A stretch of 64,000 nt of DNA from positions 99,463 to 163,462 of the forward strand of contig NZ_FOOG01000005.1 in NCBI RefSeq assembly GCF_900113125.1, given 5' to 3'. Made by a program: the position numbers and the translations under genes. Shown piece by piece: positions 16,198-26,400 of this stretch (position 1 is the stretch's first letter; each line of letters starts with the position of its first letter). Source of the DNA: Halobacillus alkaliphilus (lineage in GTDB: Bacteria > Bacillota > Bacilli > Bacillales > Halobacillaceae). The notes under the pieces are model-generated. The model was not told where the DNA came from and did not search any database. It saw only the letters and a program-made list of their open reading frames with translations.

Positions 16198-19100
16198 TTA
16201 CTTAAATAGTTCTTGAATTTCCTCTTCACTCAGTGAAGTGAGCATAGACTCTCCTGGCTGAATGATTTGGTCTACAAGATCTCGTTTCTTTTGCTGCAGT
16301 TGGTAAATGCGTTCTTCGATAGTACCTTCTGAAATCATACGGATTACTTGTACAACTCTTTCCTGCCCAATTCGATGAGCACGGCCTGCGGCTTGTTCTT
16401 CAATCGCCGGGTTCCACCATAAATCGTACAAAATTACAGTATCAGCACCAGTCAGGTTCAAGCCTGTGCCACCGGCTTTCAGGGAGATAAAGAATGCATC
16501 TTTTTCTCCCTGATTGAACTGATCCACCATGTCCATCCGTTTGTCTGCTTTCGTACTTCCGTCTAAATAGAAGCCGTCAATACCCTCGTTTGATAGCTCT
16601 TTATGCAATAACGTCAGCATACTGGAAAACTGCGAAAAGATGAGCAAACGGTGTCCGCTCTCTTTCATTTCGTGAGCCAGCTCTTTCAGTTGATCCAACT
16701 TACCAGAACCTCCGTCGTAATTCTCAAGGAAAAGAGAAGGATGACAGCAAATTTGTCTCAAGCGTGTAAGGCCGGCTAGAATTTCAATTTTTCCGCGCTG
16801 AATTCCTTTTGTAGCAATGGTTTCCTGGATATCATTTTGAATACGTTCCAAGTAGGCCAGGTAAACCTCTTTTTGTTCCCGGGTAAGTTCTGAATACTGT
16901 ACCGTGTCAATTTTATCCGGCAGTTCATCCAGCACTTCGGTTTTCATACGCCGGAGTATAAAAGGACGGGTCATGCGGGCAATTTTTTCTGGCTTCATCT
17001 GCATGAATTTCTTCTTACTTGTGTAAAAACCAGGCATAATGGTTCTGAAAATCGACCAAAGCTCCTGAAGTGAATTTTCAATAGGTGTACCACTTAAAGC
17101 AAAGCGATGCTTGGAGCGGATTGTTCGAACCGCTGAAGCAGTCTTTGTTGTATCATTCTTTATAGCCTGTGATTCGTCCAGAATCATCGCGTGAAATTGA
17201 GCCGTTTCATAAAATTTTGCATCTTGACGAAGCAGAGGGTAGGAGGTAATCCACACGTTTGCTGATCCCTCTGTAATCATCTGCTGACGGGCGATAGGAT
17301 CTCCGGAGATAATTTGGACGGTCAAATCTGGTGCAAATTTTTCGAGTTCCTTTTTCCAATTATAGACGAGTGAAGCTGGTGTAATAATTAAGACTGGTGC
17401 ATTCAAGGCGCCCTCTTCTTTTTCATGAAGAAGAAAAGTAATGGCTTGAATGGTTTTACCCAGCCCCATATCATCTGCAAGAATCCCGCCTAATCCATAG
17501 GTACTAAGTGTTTTCATCCAACGGAATCCTGTCATCTGATAAGGACGTAGATCTGCTTGTAATCCTGCAGGTTTATTTAAATTAAATGTTTCTGGAGATT
17601 GGAGACGCTCCACCAGTTTAGTAAACTTCTCATCCCGCTCTGATTCTTCAGGCTGCAATACCTCATCTACTTGCAGTGTACGGGCCTGGGAAACATGCAG
17701 CTCACTGCTATCAATATCCTTAGCTGAGATATCGAGTTCATCAGCCAGTCTCTGAAAACGCTCAAAGGATTCGGATGTCAAGGAAAGTAAGCTTCCATCA
17801 GAGAGGCGATAATACTTTTTACGCTCGATCGCAGCTTTCATTGCAGCACTTACGTCTTCTGAACTTATCCCATCAATGCCGAAACTGATATCCAGCCAGC
17901 TGCCATCGCTTTCCATCTGAACGGATGGTTTAAGCTCATGGTCCTGTTCGGCAAGCAGGGAATGGACAGAAGAAGATAAATAAACTTCAGAATGCTCTTT
18001 CAATCTTTGTAAATAGTCGGAAAAGAAAGTGTCAAGTGCTTCTTCTTCTTCAATATAAACGATTTCTCCATCAAATTTAAATTCGGCAGATTCAATAATC
18101 TGTATAATGGCTTGTTCTATTGTACTGTTACGCTGAACGATGGTCTGATTGGGAGCAGAGTTCTGTTTGAAAGGATCAATAATCAGATCTCCGTAGCGAA
18201 AGCGGACATTAATCGTTAGTGTCCACTGGAAGAAATCCAAATAAACTTCTGCTTGAAGCGGATGCTGACTGATTTTTTTCTGTGCTGTCTGATCCAGCTG
18301 TACTTCGGCGATGGTTTCAAGCTCCGGAAGTACATAAGAAACAATGCCTTCCATATCAGAGTGACTCACGGTATGGTTTCCGTTGGAATTATAAGGAAGC
18401 AGAGTGTATAGCGTTCCCAGTACTTCCTCTTTTTGCGGATCGAGCGCATAGAACGTGCCTTCCTTGTATAAAAGGTGATAGTCAGCTAAGTAATCATAGT
18501 TTTTCAAATGGTTCATATGCATATGAAAGTGGCCGCGTTCTTCGGAAATATAGAAAGAGAGCTCAGGGAATTCTGTTTTATAGTGCAGGGGACCAGCCAG
18601 CTCACCTTTAACAGACACTTGAGCTTGTTGCTCCTCCAGCCTGGGCAGTAGGTGTTGAGCTAATACCGGGGAAACACGCAGCGTTTTTTTATCGCTATGT
18701 GTCCATTGCTGCTCGTAAAAGCGTTCTTGCTCATAGGCTTGCTGTAATAATGACAGGATCTCTTTATCTTTTTCTTTGAAAACATGGTCGGCTGGGTCGA
18801 ATGTGAACTTTTTGGATATCCTGTAAGGCTGATCTTTTTGGATATGTTCAAGCAGTTCACGAATGTCTTTAATGACATATGGATAGCCTTCACCAAACTT
18901 TAATTCAACACTTAAATTCTTAGTCCCAAGCATAGATTGAAGATGAAGAAAGTATTGAATTTGAATGGGTTTCTTCAAGTCTTCTGCCTGACGATTTTCC
19001 TTGCGTTGGCGGAAAGTTTCAAATAAGCGCATGGCAAACAGTCGATCATGGTTTGTTTCTTTCTTCGCCTGGCGTCCTTTTACGGCGAGCTTGGGCCCAA

Positions 19101-19395
19101 GTTCCTCCAGGGCGCGTTCACGGATAGCTATTAAGACGGCAGCGATATGTTTACAGGTATAGTAATTATTGTAAGCTTCACATTCGCAGGTGGCTTCAAC
19201 ATCATCCTCTTCAAAAAAGAAAATACGCACCTCGTAATCGTGCGTTCCTGCAACGACAGCCCGCCAAGAGCGAATAGCTCCGTTATAAGAAAGTCCATAG
19301 ACTTTCTTTGATTCATAGTATTGTTTACCACGTTTGTAAAAAGTGTGGCCGGTTATTTTCTTGATATCACTTGGTTGTAATAAGTACGATTGCAT
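16198..19395 (-). CDS. SWIM zinc-finger SNF2-family helicase
   Basis: This is a Swi2/Snf2 ATPase of about 1065 residues. The SWIM zinc finger CECEAYNNYYTCKH is near residues 71-84. A long middle region follows, then the SNF2 core: Walker A ADDMGLGKTIQA, the DEAH-equivalent DESQAIKN, HRFALSGTPIEN, FSQFSS, LKAGGTGLNL and AAGRAHRIGQ near the C-terminus. Such proteins move along duplex DNA and remodel protein-DNA complexes; the bacterial role is poorly known (B. subtilis YwqA is similar). The ATG at 19395 follows TAAGGATG with good spacing, and a TGTTATAAT promoter lies 32 bases upstream, so longer starts are rejected. It is transcribed divergently from prfC. Confidence 0.92.
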   Translation of the reverse strand: MQSYLLQPSDIKKITGHTFYKRGKQYYESKKVYGLSYNGAIRSWRAVVAGTHDYEVRIFFFEEDDVEATCECEAYNNYYTCKHIAAVLIAIRERALEELGPKLAVKGRQAKKETNHDRLFAMRLFETFRQRKENRQAEDLKKPIQIQYFLHLQSMLGTKNLSVELKFGEGYPYVIKDIRELLEHIQKDQPYRISKKFTFDPADHVFKEKDKEILSLLQQAYEQERFYEQQWTHSDKKTLRVSPVLAQHLLPRLEEQQAQVSVKGELAGPLHYKTEFPELSFYISEERGHFHMHMNHLKNYDYLADYHLLYKEGTFYALDPQKEEVLGTLYTLLPYNSNGNHTVSHSDMEGIVSYVLPELETIAEVQLDQTAQKKISQHPLQAEVYLDFFQWTLTINVRFRYGDLIIDPFKQNSAPNQTIVQRNSTIEQAIIQIIESAEFKFDGEIVYIEEEEALDTFFSDYLQRLKEHSEVYLSSSVHSLLAEQDHELKPSVQMESDGSWLDISFGIDGISSEDVSAAMKAAIERKKYYRLSDGSLLSLTSESFERFQRLADELDISAKDIDSSELHVSQARTLQVDEVLQPEESERDEKFTKLVERLQSPETFNLNKPAGLQADLRPYQMTGFRWMKTLSTYGLGGILADDMGLGKTIQAITFLLHEKEEGALNAPVLIITPASLVYNWKKELEKFAPDLTVQIISGDPIARQQMITEGSANVWITSYPLLRQDAKFYETAQFHAMILDESQAIKNDTTKTASAVRTIRSKHRFALSGTPIENSLQELWSIFRTIMPGFYTSKKKFMQMKPEKIARMTRPFILRRMKTEVLDELPDKIDTVQYSELTREQKEVYLAYLERIQNDIQETIATKGIQRGKIEILAGLTRLRQICCHPSLFLENYDGGSGKLDQLKELAHEMKESGHRLLIFSQFSSMLTLLHKELSNEGIDGFYLDGSTKADKRMDMVDQFNQGEKDAFFISLKAGGTGLNLTGADTVILYDLWWNPAIEEQAAGRAHRIGQERVVQVIRMISEGTIEERIYQLQQKKRDLVDQIIQPGESMLTSLSEEEIQELFK

Positions 19396-19426
19396 AAATG
19401 GCATCCTTACTATCAGTATTTCCTCT

Positions 19427-19435
19427 ATTATAACA
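19427..19435 (-). promoter_or_regulatory. Extended -10 promoter of the SNF2 helicase gene
   Basis: Read on the minus strand, TGT precedes a consensus TATAAT about 32 bases before the chosen ATG. No strong -35 box is visible. Confidence 0.6.
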
Positions 19436-19467
19436 GGTTTGACCAGATGATAATTGACTATATCTGT

Positions 19468-19538
19468 CACCTCAGGTCCCCCATAAATTCCCACCTCAGG
19501 TCATCCATATACTGGAATCCTTAAGGTGGGGATTTATG
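19468..19538. repeat. Direct and inverted repeats in the helicase-prfC divergent region
   Basis: CACCTCAGGTC occurs twice (19468-19478 and 19492-19502), each holding the small palindrome ACCT-C-AGGT, 24 bases apart. Separately, CATAAATTCCCACCT (19482-19496) is repeated inverted as AGGTGGGGATTTATG (19524-19538) with one mismatch in 15. This may be an operator array for the divergent genes. Confidence 0.55.
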
Positions 19539-19631
19539 CAAGCGAAAATAGGGGATATCATTGATTCTTGATTGATTTTAATGCATGGTTGTGCTAACTT
19601 TCAAAGTATGAGTTTTATAAATTCGAGATTA

Positions 19632-19658
19632 CTGCTCAATCGAGTGAGCGGTTTTTTT
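19632..19658 (+). terminator. Terminator-like hairpin upstream of prfC
   Basis: CTGCTCA pairs with TGAGCGG (one G-U) and is followed by T7. No plus-strand gene precedes it, so it may be a leader attenuator or the end of a small RNA. Confidence 0.6.
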
Positions 19659-19740
19659 ATGGAGTGAATCGGCCAATGTGATACGTATATCCTACCTTAC
19701 GTAAGTCACCCGAATGAATAATAATATGGAGGATATGACG

Positions 19741-21324
19741 ATGAATATTCAAGACGAAATGAAAAAACGCCGTACGTTTGCTATTATATCCCACCCGGAT
19801 GCTGGGAAAACGACCATGACTGAGAAAATGCTGTTATTCGGTAATCTTATTCGTTCAGCTGGTACAGTGAAAGGTAAAAAGTCAGGAAAATTCGCTACCT
19901 CTGACTGGATGGAAATTGAGAAGCAGCGAGGAATTTCCGTTACTTCCAGTGTAATGAATTTTCCTTACAAAGGCTACCAGGTTAATATACTTGATACGCC
20001 CGGGCACGAAGATTTCAGTGAAGATACGTACCGTACTCTGACCGCTGTTGACAGTGTGGTTATGGTGATCGACGGAACCAAAGGAATTGAAGCCCAAACA
20101 TTGAAATTATTTAAAGTATGTAAAATGCGTGGCATTCCGATCTTCACGTTTATTAATAAAATGGACCGTGAAGGTCGTGAGCCGTTTGAATTAATGGAAG
20201 AAATCGAAGAAACATTGAATATCGAGACTTATCCAATGACCTGGCCGGCGGGCATGGGTAAACGATTCCTTGGTGTTTTCGACCGTAATAATGAGCAATT
20301 CGTTCATTATACTGGTAACGAAGAAGAAGCTTATATTCCTTATGAGCAGCTGGACCAACATCCAGAGCTTTCTGAAAATGCTACCTTCCAGGAAGCTGAA
20401 GAAGAAATGCTGCTTGTGGATGAAGCAGGAGATGGCTTTGACATGGATAAAGTTATGAAAGGGGACCAAACTCCTGTGTTCTTCGGAAGCGCCCTAGCGC
20501 CGTTCGGTGTGGAAACATTTTTTAATTCTTTCATTGAGATGGCTCCGGAACCTGCGCCAAGGAAGTCAACGGAAGGAATTGTTTCACCGGACCACGAAGA
20601 ATTTTCTGGATTTATTTTCAAAATCCAAGCGAATATGAATCCACAGCACAGAGACCGGATAGCCTTCGTAAGGGTTTGCTCAGGTAAATTCGAACGTGGT
20701 ATGAACGTAACCTTATCGCGTACAGGGAAGTCTTTTAAGCTGGCACAATCCCAGCAATTTGTCGCTTCTTCACGTGGCACAGTGGAAGAAGGCTATGCCG
20801 GGGATATTATCGGAATCTATGATCCGAATGTTTACCGGATAGGGGATACCATCGTTACCGGTAAATCGAACTTTGAATACGATGAATTACCTCAGTTCCC
20901 GCCTGAACTGTTCAAGAAAGTAACGGCTAAGAACGTAATGAAGTCCAAACAATTCAGAAAAGGATTGGAACAGCTGGTGCAAGAAGGAGCCATTCAATTG
21001 TTTAAGCGGTATCGATTTGAAGACTATATCATTGGAGCAGTCGGCGAGCTTCAGTATGAAGTCTTCGAGTACCGTATGAAGAATGAGTACAACGTAGAAA
21101 TAGAGCTGACTTCGGTCGGAGAGCGTATCCCCCGCTGGCTTCGAGAAGACCAGGTTGATGAATCTCTATTTGATGAGCGGAACATGCTGGTCGAAGACCG
21201 GGAAGGCAATCCGTTAGTCCTTTTCAAAAATGATTTCTCACTCCGCTGGTTTGAAGATAAACATCCTGATATAGAATTGACCGATCTCTTTGAAGTGAAC
21301 CAATACAATCAAACATTCGAATAA
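19741..21324 (+). CDS. prfC: Peptide chain release factor 3 (RF3, GTPase)
   Basis: This translational GTPase of 527 residues recycles RF1/RF2 from the ribosome after peptide release. GTPase motifs: SHPDAGKTT (G1, near 18), DTPGHEDF (G3) and NKMDRE (G4). GISVTSSVM is the switch I region. The length is typical for RF3. The start is chosen as ATG 19741, 8 bases after GGAGG; ATG 19735 would leave only 2 bases. It lies alone with its own terminator and a terminator-like hairpin upstream. As I recall, B. subtilis lacks prfC, so its presence distinguishes this lineage. Confidence 0.93.
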   Translation: MNIQDEMKKRRTFAIISHPDAGKTTMTEKMLLFGNLIRSAGTVKGKKSGKFATSDWMEIEKQRGISVTSSVMNFPYKGYQVNILDTPGHEDFSEDTYRTLTAVDSVVMVIDGTKGIEAQTLKLFKVCKMRGIPIFTFINKMDREGREPFELMEEIEETLNIETYPMTWPAGMGKRFLGVFDRNNEQFVHYTGNEEEAYIPYEQLDQHPELSENATFQEAEEEMLLVDEAGDGFDMDKVMKGDQTPVFFGSALAPFGVETFFNSFIEMAPEPAPRKSTEGIVSPDHEEFSGFIFKIQANMNPQHRDRIAFVRVCSGKFERGMNVTLSRTGKSFKLAQSQQFVASSRGTVEEGYAGDIIGIYDPNVYRIGDTIVTGKSNFEYDELPQFPPELFKKVTAKNVMKSKQFRKGLEQLVQEGAIQLFKRYRFEDYIIGAVGELQYEVFEYRMKNEYNVEIELTSVGERIPRWLREDQVDESLFDERNMLVEDREGNPLVLFKNDFSLRWFEDKHPDIELTDLFEVNQYNQTFE

Positions 21325-21331
21325 AAATAGG

Positions 21332-21366
21332 AAAACCACTACAAAAAAATTTGTAGTGGTTTTTTT
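21332..21366 (+). terminator. Rho-independent terminator of prfC
   Basis: AAAACCACTACAAA pairs perfectly with TTTGTAGTGGTTTT, followed by T. Confidence 0.9.
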
Positions 21367-21458
21367 ACAGGAAATTATACCCATTAATTTCGAAAATCTA
21401 TTATAATGAACAGTAGACCGATCGATAAAAAGCGATTGATTTTATTAGGAGTGGAAAT

Positions 21459-23096
21459 GTGCAATCCTTTGAAAAATATCAGAAATTATTCTTAACTAAT
21501 GTGTCTAAAAAAATTGAAACCTGGCAGGAACTCCCCTTTGTAGAAGAAAAAGAGATTTACAAATTTCTTCACTCCGTAAAAGGGACGGCTGCTTCTATAC
21601 AGCTCCCGGAATTATCAACGGAAGCCGAAAAAGTAATGGATCACGTAAACCCAGCATCTACAACAAGCTGGCAAGAAGGTTCATGGTCGGAGTTGTTACA
21701 GCCGATTTTTCTTCAGGCTGCTTTTAAAAAGGAATTAGAACTCCCCGTGGAGGAACAGGAGCTGCTCGAATTTCAAAAAGAGGAAAAACAACCTACGATT
21801 TTAATTTTAGAAAATAATTTAGATTTCCTGCATCATTTTCGTAACAAAATGGAAAGTCATGGCTACAGTATCCTTATCGCTGCCACAGAGGAACGGGCAC
21901 TGAATCTGTTTTATGACGAAACGCCGGATTTAGTCGTAATTGATTTTTACTTAGAAAATAAAAATGGCTTAGAAATATTGGAAGAAATCAGTACACAGGC
22001 CACAAGTATTCTAACTCCTGTCATTATCATAAGCGAAGATGGTTCTCCCGAATTAGCAAAGAAAGTATATGAAACTTCAGCTCTCGATTTTATCCTGAAG
22101 CCTATTGATTTTGAAGTCTTTACTACTCTCATTCGAAACCGGCTCTTACACGTGAGATCTTTAAAAAAACAAATAACGACCGATAAATTGACTAAAGCCT
22201 ATAACCGCGCGTATCTCCAGGATTTACTGGATCGGAAGAAACGAAACTTTCAAAGAAGTGAGGAAACATTTTGCCTCGCCATTCTTGATTTAGATGATTT
22301 TAAAAATGTAAATGACAGCTATGGACACACGGTAGGTGATAAGGTATTAGTCCAGCTATCTGAAGTTTTACATGCTTCTACCCGTCCCGAAGACAGTGTA
22401 ATTCGTTATGGAGGCGAAGAGTTTATTGTAGTTATGCCTGTCATAAGCAGAATACAGGCTAAAAGGCGACTCGAAAATATGTTAGAAGAATTTAAATCGA
22501 TTGTTCATACCAATAAGAACTATGAGTTCTCTTTAAGCTTTACAGCGGGATTAACAGAAATGAACGAATCCGTTTCAAAAATGGAAGATTTGATTGTGCA
22601 GGCCGATTTGGCTTTGTACAGGGGAAAGCGTTCTGGAAAGGGAACCGTCACTATTTATGAGCCGACTCAGGATATCCCCAACGTTTTGAATGCTGAAAAA
22701 CAAGTCCATATTTCTGTAGTTGACGACGATTCAATCATTAGAGAGATTCTGTCGGACCGGCTTCAAACAATGAATTTCTTTGATCACTCTGTGGAAGTTC
22801 GAGCATATAAGGACGGTGAAAGTTTTCTAAAAGACGATCATGAAGGCAAATATAAACACGTTGTTCTTCTGGATGGGGTGCTTCCTGGAATGGATGGGCT
22901 GGAAGTATTATCACAGATAAGGTCTTATGATCAGGACACTGTAGTTATTATGCTCACGGGAAGACAGAAAGGTAAGGATATTATAAAAGCTTTGAATATC
23001 GGAGCGGATGATTATATGACCAAGCCTTTCAGCACAGATGAATTAGTCGCACGAATCCGTAGGCTGATTCAACGCCATAAGGGAGGAAAAAAATGA
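21459..23096 (+). CDS. Hpt-REC-GGDEF-REC diguanylate cyclase
   Basis: This 545-residue cytoplasmic protein joins phosphorelay and c-di-GMP synthesis. In order: an Hpt-like helical domain with HSVKG (phospho-His38); a first receiver (about 112-225) with Asp162 and LKP, but with EN at the usual acidic pair; a GGDEF domain (about 238-400) with GGEEF at 318-322 and an inhibitory I-site RPED at 309-312, exactly five residues before it; and a canonical second receiver (about 419-540) with DDD, Asp472, T and K. It should make c-di-GMP with product inhibition. GTG 21459 follows TTAGGAGTGG. The stop overlaps the next gene by four bases (ATGA). Confidence 0.9.
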   Translation: MQSFEKYQKLFLTNVSKKIETWQELPFVEEKEIYKFLHSVKGTAASIQLPELSTEAEKVMDHVNPASTTSWQEGSWSELLQPIFLQAAFKKELELPVEEQELLEFQKEEKQPTILILENNLDFLHHFRNKMESHGYSILIAATEERALNLFYDETPDLVVIDFYLENKNGLEILEEISTQATSILTPVIIISEDGSPELAKKVYETSALDFILKPIDFEVFTTLIRNRLLHVRSLKKQITTDKLTKAYNRAYLQDLLDRKKRNFQRSEETFCLAILDLDDFKNVNDSYGHTVGDKVLVQLSEVLHASTRPEDSVIRYGGEEFIVVMPVISRIQAKRRLENMLEEFKSIVHTNKNYEFSLSFTAGLTEMNESVSKMEDLIVQADLALYRGKRSGKGTVTIYEPTQDIPNVLNAEKQVHISVVDDDSIIREILSDRLQTMNFFDHSVEVRAYKDGESFLKDDHEGKYKHVVLLDGVLPGMDGLEVLSQIRSYDQDTVVIMLTGRQKGKDIIKALNIGADDYMTKPFSTDELVARIRRLIQRHKGGKK

Positions 23097-23455
23097 ACAA
23101 ACGTATTTTAGTAGCTGATGATGAAGATGTGCTCAGAATGCTCATCACAGATACACTTGAAGACGAAGGCTATCTCATAACAGAAGCTGAAGATGGGAGA
23201 GCAGCGTGGGAAATCCTGCAGATTGAAACGTTGGACTTAGTTATTCTGGACTATATGATGCCAGGCTTGACTGGGATTGAAGTAGCTGAAAAGATAACTG
23301 GAGATTGTAATAATCGACCACCTATTATTATGTTAACGGCCAAAACTCAGGAGTCTGACATGGAGATGTCAAAGAACGCCGGCATTCAATATTTTATGGG
23401 AAAGCCTTTCAGTCCAATTGAATTAATTCAATTAGTAGAAGAAATTCTGACATAA
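23093..23455 (+). CDS. Single-domain response regulator (CheY-like receiver)
   Basis: This 120-residue protein is a receiver domain alone. The acidic pocket is VADDED near residues 7-12, the phosphoacceptor is Asp53 (ILDYMMPG), the switch threonine is in MLTAK and the lysine is in GKPFSP. With no output domain it probably acts as a phosphate shuttle or sink between the kinase and the Hpt domain of the upstream protein, or on an unlinked target; this is inference. It overlaps the upstream gene by four bases and the downstream kinase gene by one base (TAATG), so the three are translationally coupled. Confidence 0.92.
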   Translation: MNKRILVADDEDVLRMLITDTLEDEGYLITEAEDGRAAWEILQIETLDLVILDYMMPGLTGIEVAEKITGDCNNRPPIIMLTAKTQESDMEMSKNAGIQYFMGKPFSPIELIQLVEEILT

Positions 23456-26400
23456 TGGATTATTTTAAAAAATCGATTCGCAGAAAATTCTTCATAGTTA
23501 TGCTGGTAGTAGTGACTGCCACCTGTCTAGCTACATCGGTTCTTTTTTATTTACAGTACTCTAACAAGAGCCAGCATGAGACGATAACAGCTGAACTAGT
23601 TGAGAAGCGTAACGTATTACGCAATATAAAAGAAGAGTATCAGACCATGGTTTTTCGAACTCGTGGATACATAGTATTCAATAATAATAATGAACTGCTC
23701 CAGGCAAAACAGGCGCGTCAAAACCTTGACGGATATTTATCTGAAGCCCAGGGAATGAATTGGTCTAATGGACGAATTGAACTGTTTTCTGATCTTAATC
23801 AGTTTTTGGAATATTACTGGGGAAGTCTAATTCCCGAAGTACAGACGGCTGTAGAAAGTGGCAGTATTGAAGAAGTTCGGCAACTCAGTCTCGCTAATAC
23901 GACCGAACAAATTAATGAAATTATCCAAACACTTGAAGATATATCGAATGAAGCTCAAGAGACGTTAACCTCAGAAAATGACAATTTCCTTGAGCGGATG
24001 GACTTGATTTCTTATTTGCTTTTTGCCTTAATGATTCTTGTAGTTTGCATCCTTTCACTTGCCTCAAGAACATTGAGCCGGGGCATAGGACGACCGCTTT
24101 CTGAACTTTCGATAGCATCTGAAGCACTAGCTGCAGGAAATAATTATGATGAGTTACCTTCGAGTAAGCGAAAAGACGAAATTGGTACATTGACACGCTC
24201 CTTTCAATATATGGCCAAGGAAATTGGAGAAAGGGAAGACAATCTTTTTGCACAAAATCAAGAACTGATGGCTCAACAGGAAATGCTTGAATCTTATGTA
24301 AATGATTTACGAAACAAGGACTTGGCTTTAAATGAGTCATCCATTGTCGCTATATTGGACGAAGATGGATGGATTCAAACTTGTAACGGTAAATTAGCAG
24401 AAGCATCGGATTATACAGAAAGTGAGTTGGAGGGGCGCCATTTCTTAAGCTTAACGGAGGAGGCCTACGATCATACCGATATAAAGCTGGCCTTCCCGGG
24501 AGTAGAACATGGAAAGGTGTGGAAAGGAGAGGTTAGGTGTAACCGTAAAGGTGGAGAGTTTTTTTATACAAACACCACTGTAGTTCCTTACATAAATGAA
24601 GATGGCAAAGTCGAACAATTTATTGTCATTCAGAAAGATATTACTGATATTAAACAGGCCCAGCAACGGTTAAAAGATTCTTTAAAAGAGACGGAGAAAG
24701 CAAGAAGTACAGTGGAGAAATTGAATTCTATGAACCAGACGCTTTCAACCACTATGGACAAGCAGTCTTTGCTGGATCAGGTCATTTATCAGCTCTCTAT
24801 TTTATTTCCTTTCGACCATGGAATCTTTATGCTGCTTGATTCTGGCGGATACGCGAAAATCGGTTTAAGAGAGGAAGATTTGAAGGGAGATATTTTAAAC
24901 TCTTTCGCACATAAGCGTTTACGCGCTCAACGTACACCTTATATCAGGGAACGCAAAATGACAATCTATGAAGAGGGCTATTTTAATGCATCTAGTAAAA
25001 GTTATGATCTTTATGTACCTGTATTTAATTCCAGAAATAAACTGGAGGCGGTCTTTGTAGCTACAAGAATGGGAGGTTCCTATGAAAAAGAAGAGATTAA
25101 TGGAATTACTTCCATATTGCAACGAGTTTCGTTAAATATTGAAAGAATTGATTCTTATGAACAATCAGAAATTAACCGTCAATTGAATCAGGATATCATT
25201 GATAATATAAATGAAGGAATCCTGTTTGTAGATGAAGAAGGAAAGCTTGTTCAATACAATCAAAACTGGCTGACATTCCTCGGACTTCCATACATGCAGC
25301 AAGAGAACTGGTTAAAGGTTGAGTTTGAAGATTGGCTGCATCAAATCTCTTCCTACATTACAAACGCCGAAAGCTTCACAGACTTTTGCAAAGGAATGGT
25401 TTTCACTGACTATCACCCAAAGAGCAGTGTGAGAATAGAGGTAGGTTCTGAAGAGGAGTTCCGCACAATTGAGGTCTATGCTGAACCTATTTGTCACCAG
25501 AATGAAAAAGAAGGAATTTTATTTGTATTCCGTGATATTACTTCGGAAATTGAAGTCAACCAAATGAAAACAAACCTGGTTAGTACCGTGAGTCATGAAT
25601 TACGAACTCCATTGGCGAGTGTCCTTGGATATACGGAATTAATGATTCACCGTGACCTGCCGGAAAACCGGAGAAAGAAATATTTAAATACCATTCACGG
25701 GGAAGCAAAGCGACTGACAAACCTTATTAACGATTTTCTTGATCTGCAGCGGATGGAGTCTGGAAAGTCTTCTTTCAAGAAAGAAGTTGTAGAATTGGGG
25801 AGCCTGGTAGAAGAAGTGGTAGAAAACTTTCGTATCACTCATACAGACCACCTGTTGATACTCACAGATCAGACATTAACTTCAAAGATCCACGCAGATC
25901 GTGAGAAGATTATACAGTTGATGAATAACATCATAGGGAATGCCATTAAGTTTTCCCCGGATGGAGGAGAAGTGGTAGTAGCTATAAATAACGATCAGTC
26001 CAACGTTTATGTACATGTGGCAGATGAAGGGCTGGGCATTCCGGAACATGAAATTTCGAAGCTCTTTACTAAGTTCCATAGAGTGGATAACTCTAGTCAA
26101 CGTAAAATCGGCGGTACGGGTCTTGGTCTTGCCATCAGTAAAGAAATAGCAGAAATTCATAATGGACGTATATCTGTACTCTCAGAACAGGGAGCAGGCA
26201 GCGTATTTTCCCTTACCTTTCCTTTACAAGAACCGTTGAAAAATGAAGAAGGTCCGGTTGAAAAAGTTCCGCACGTAATCCTTATCGAAGACGATATTAA
26301 TTTATCTCAGCTTATAAAGGATGAATTAGGTGACGCAGGTATTAAAGTTTCTCATTACAATGAAGGCCGAACAGCTCTTAATGAATTGGAAAAAATGGAA

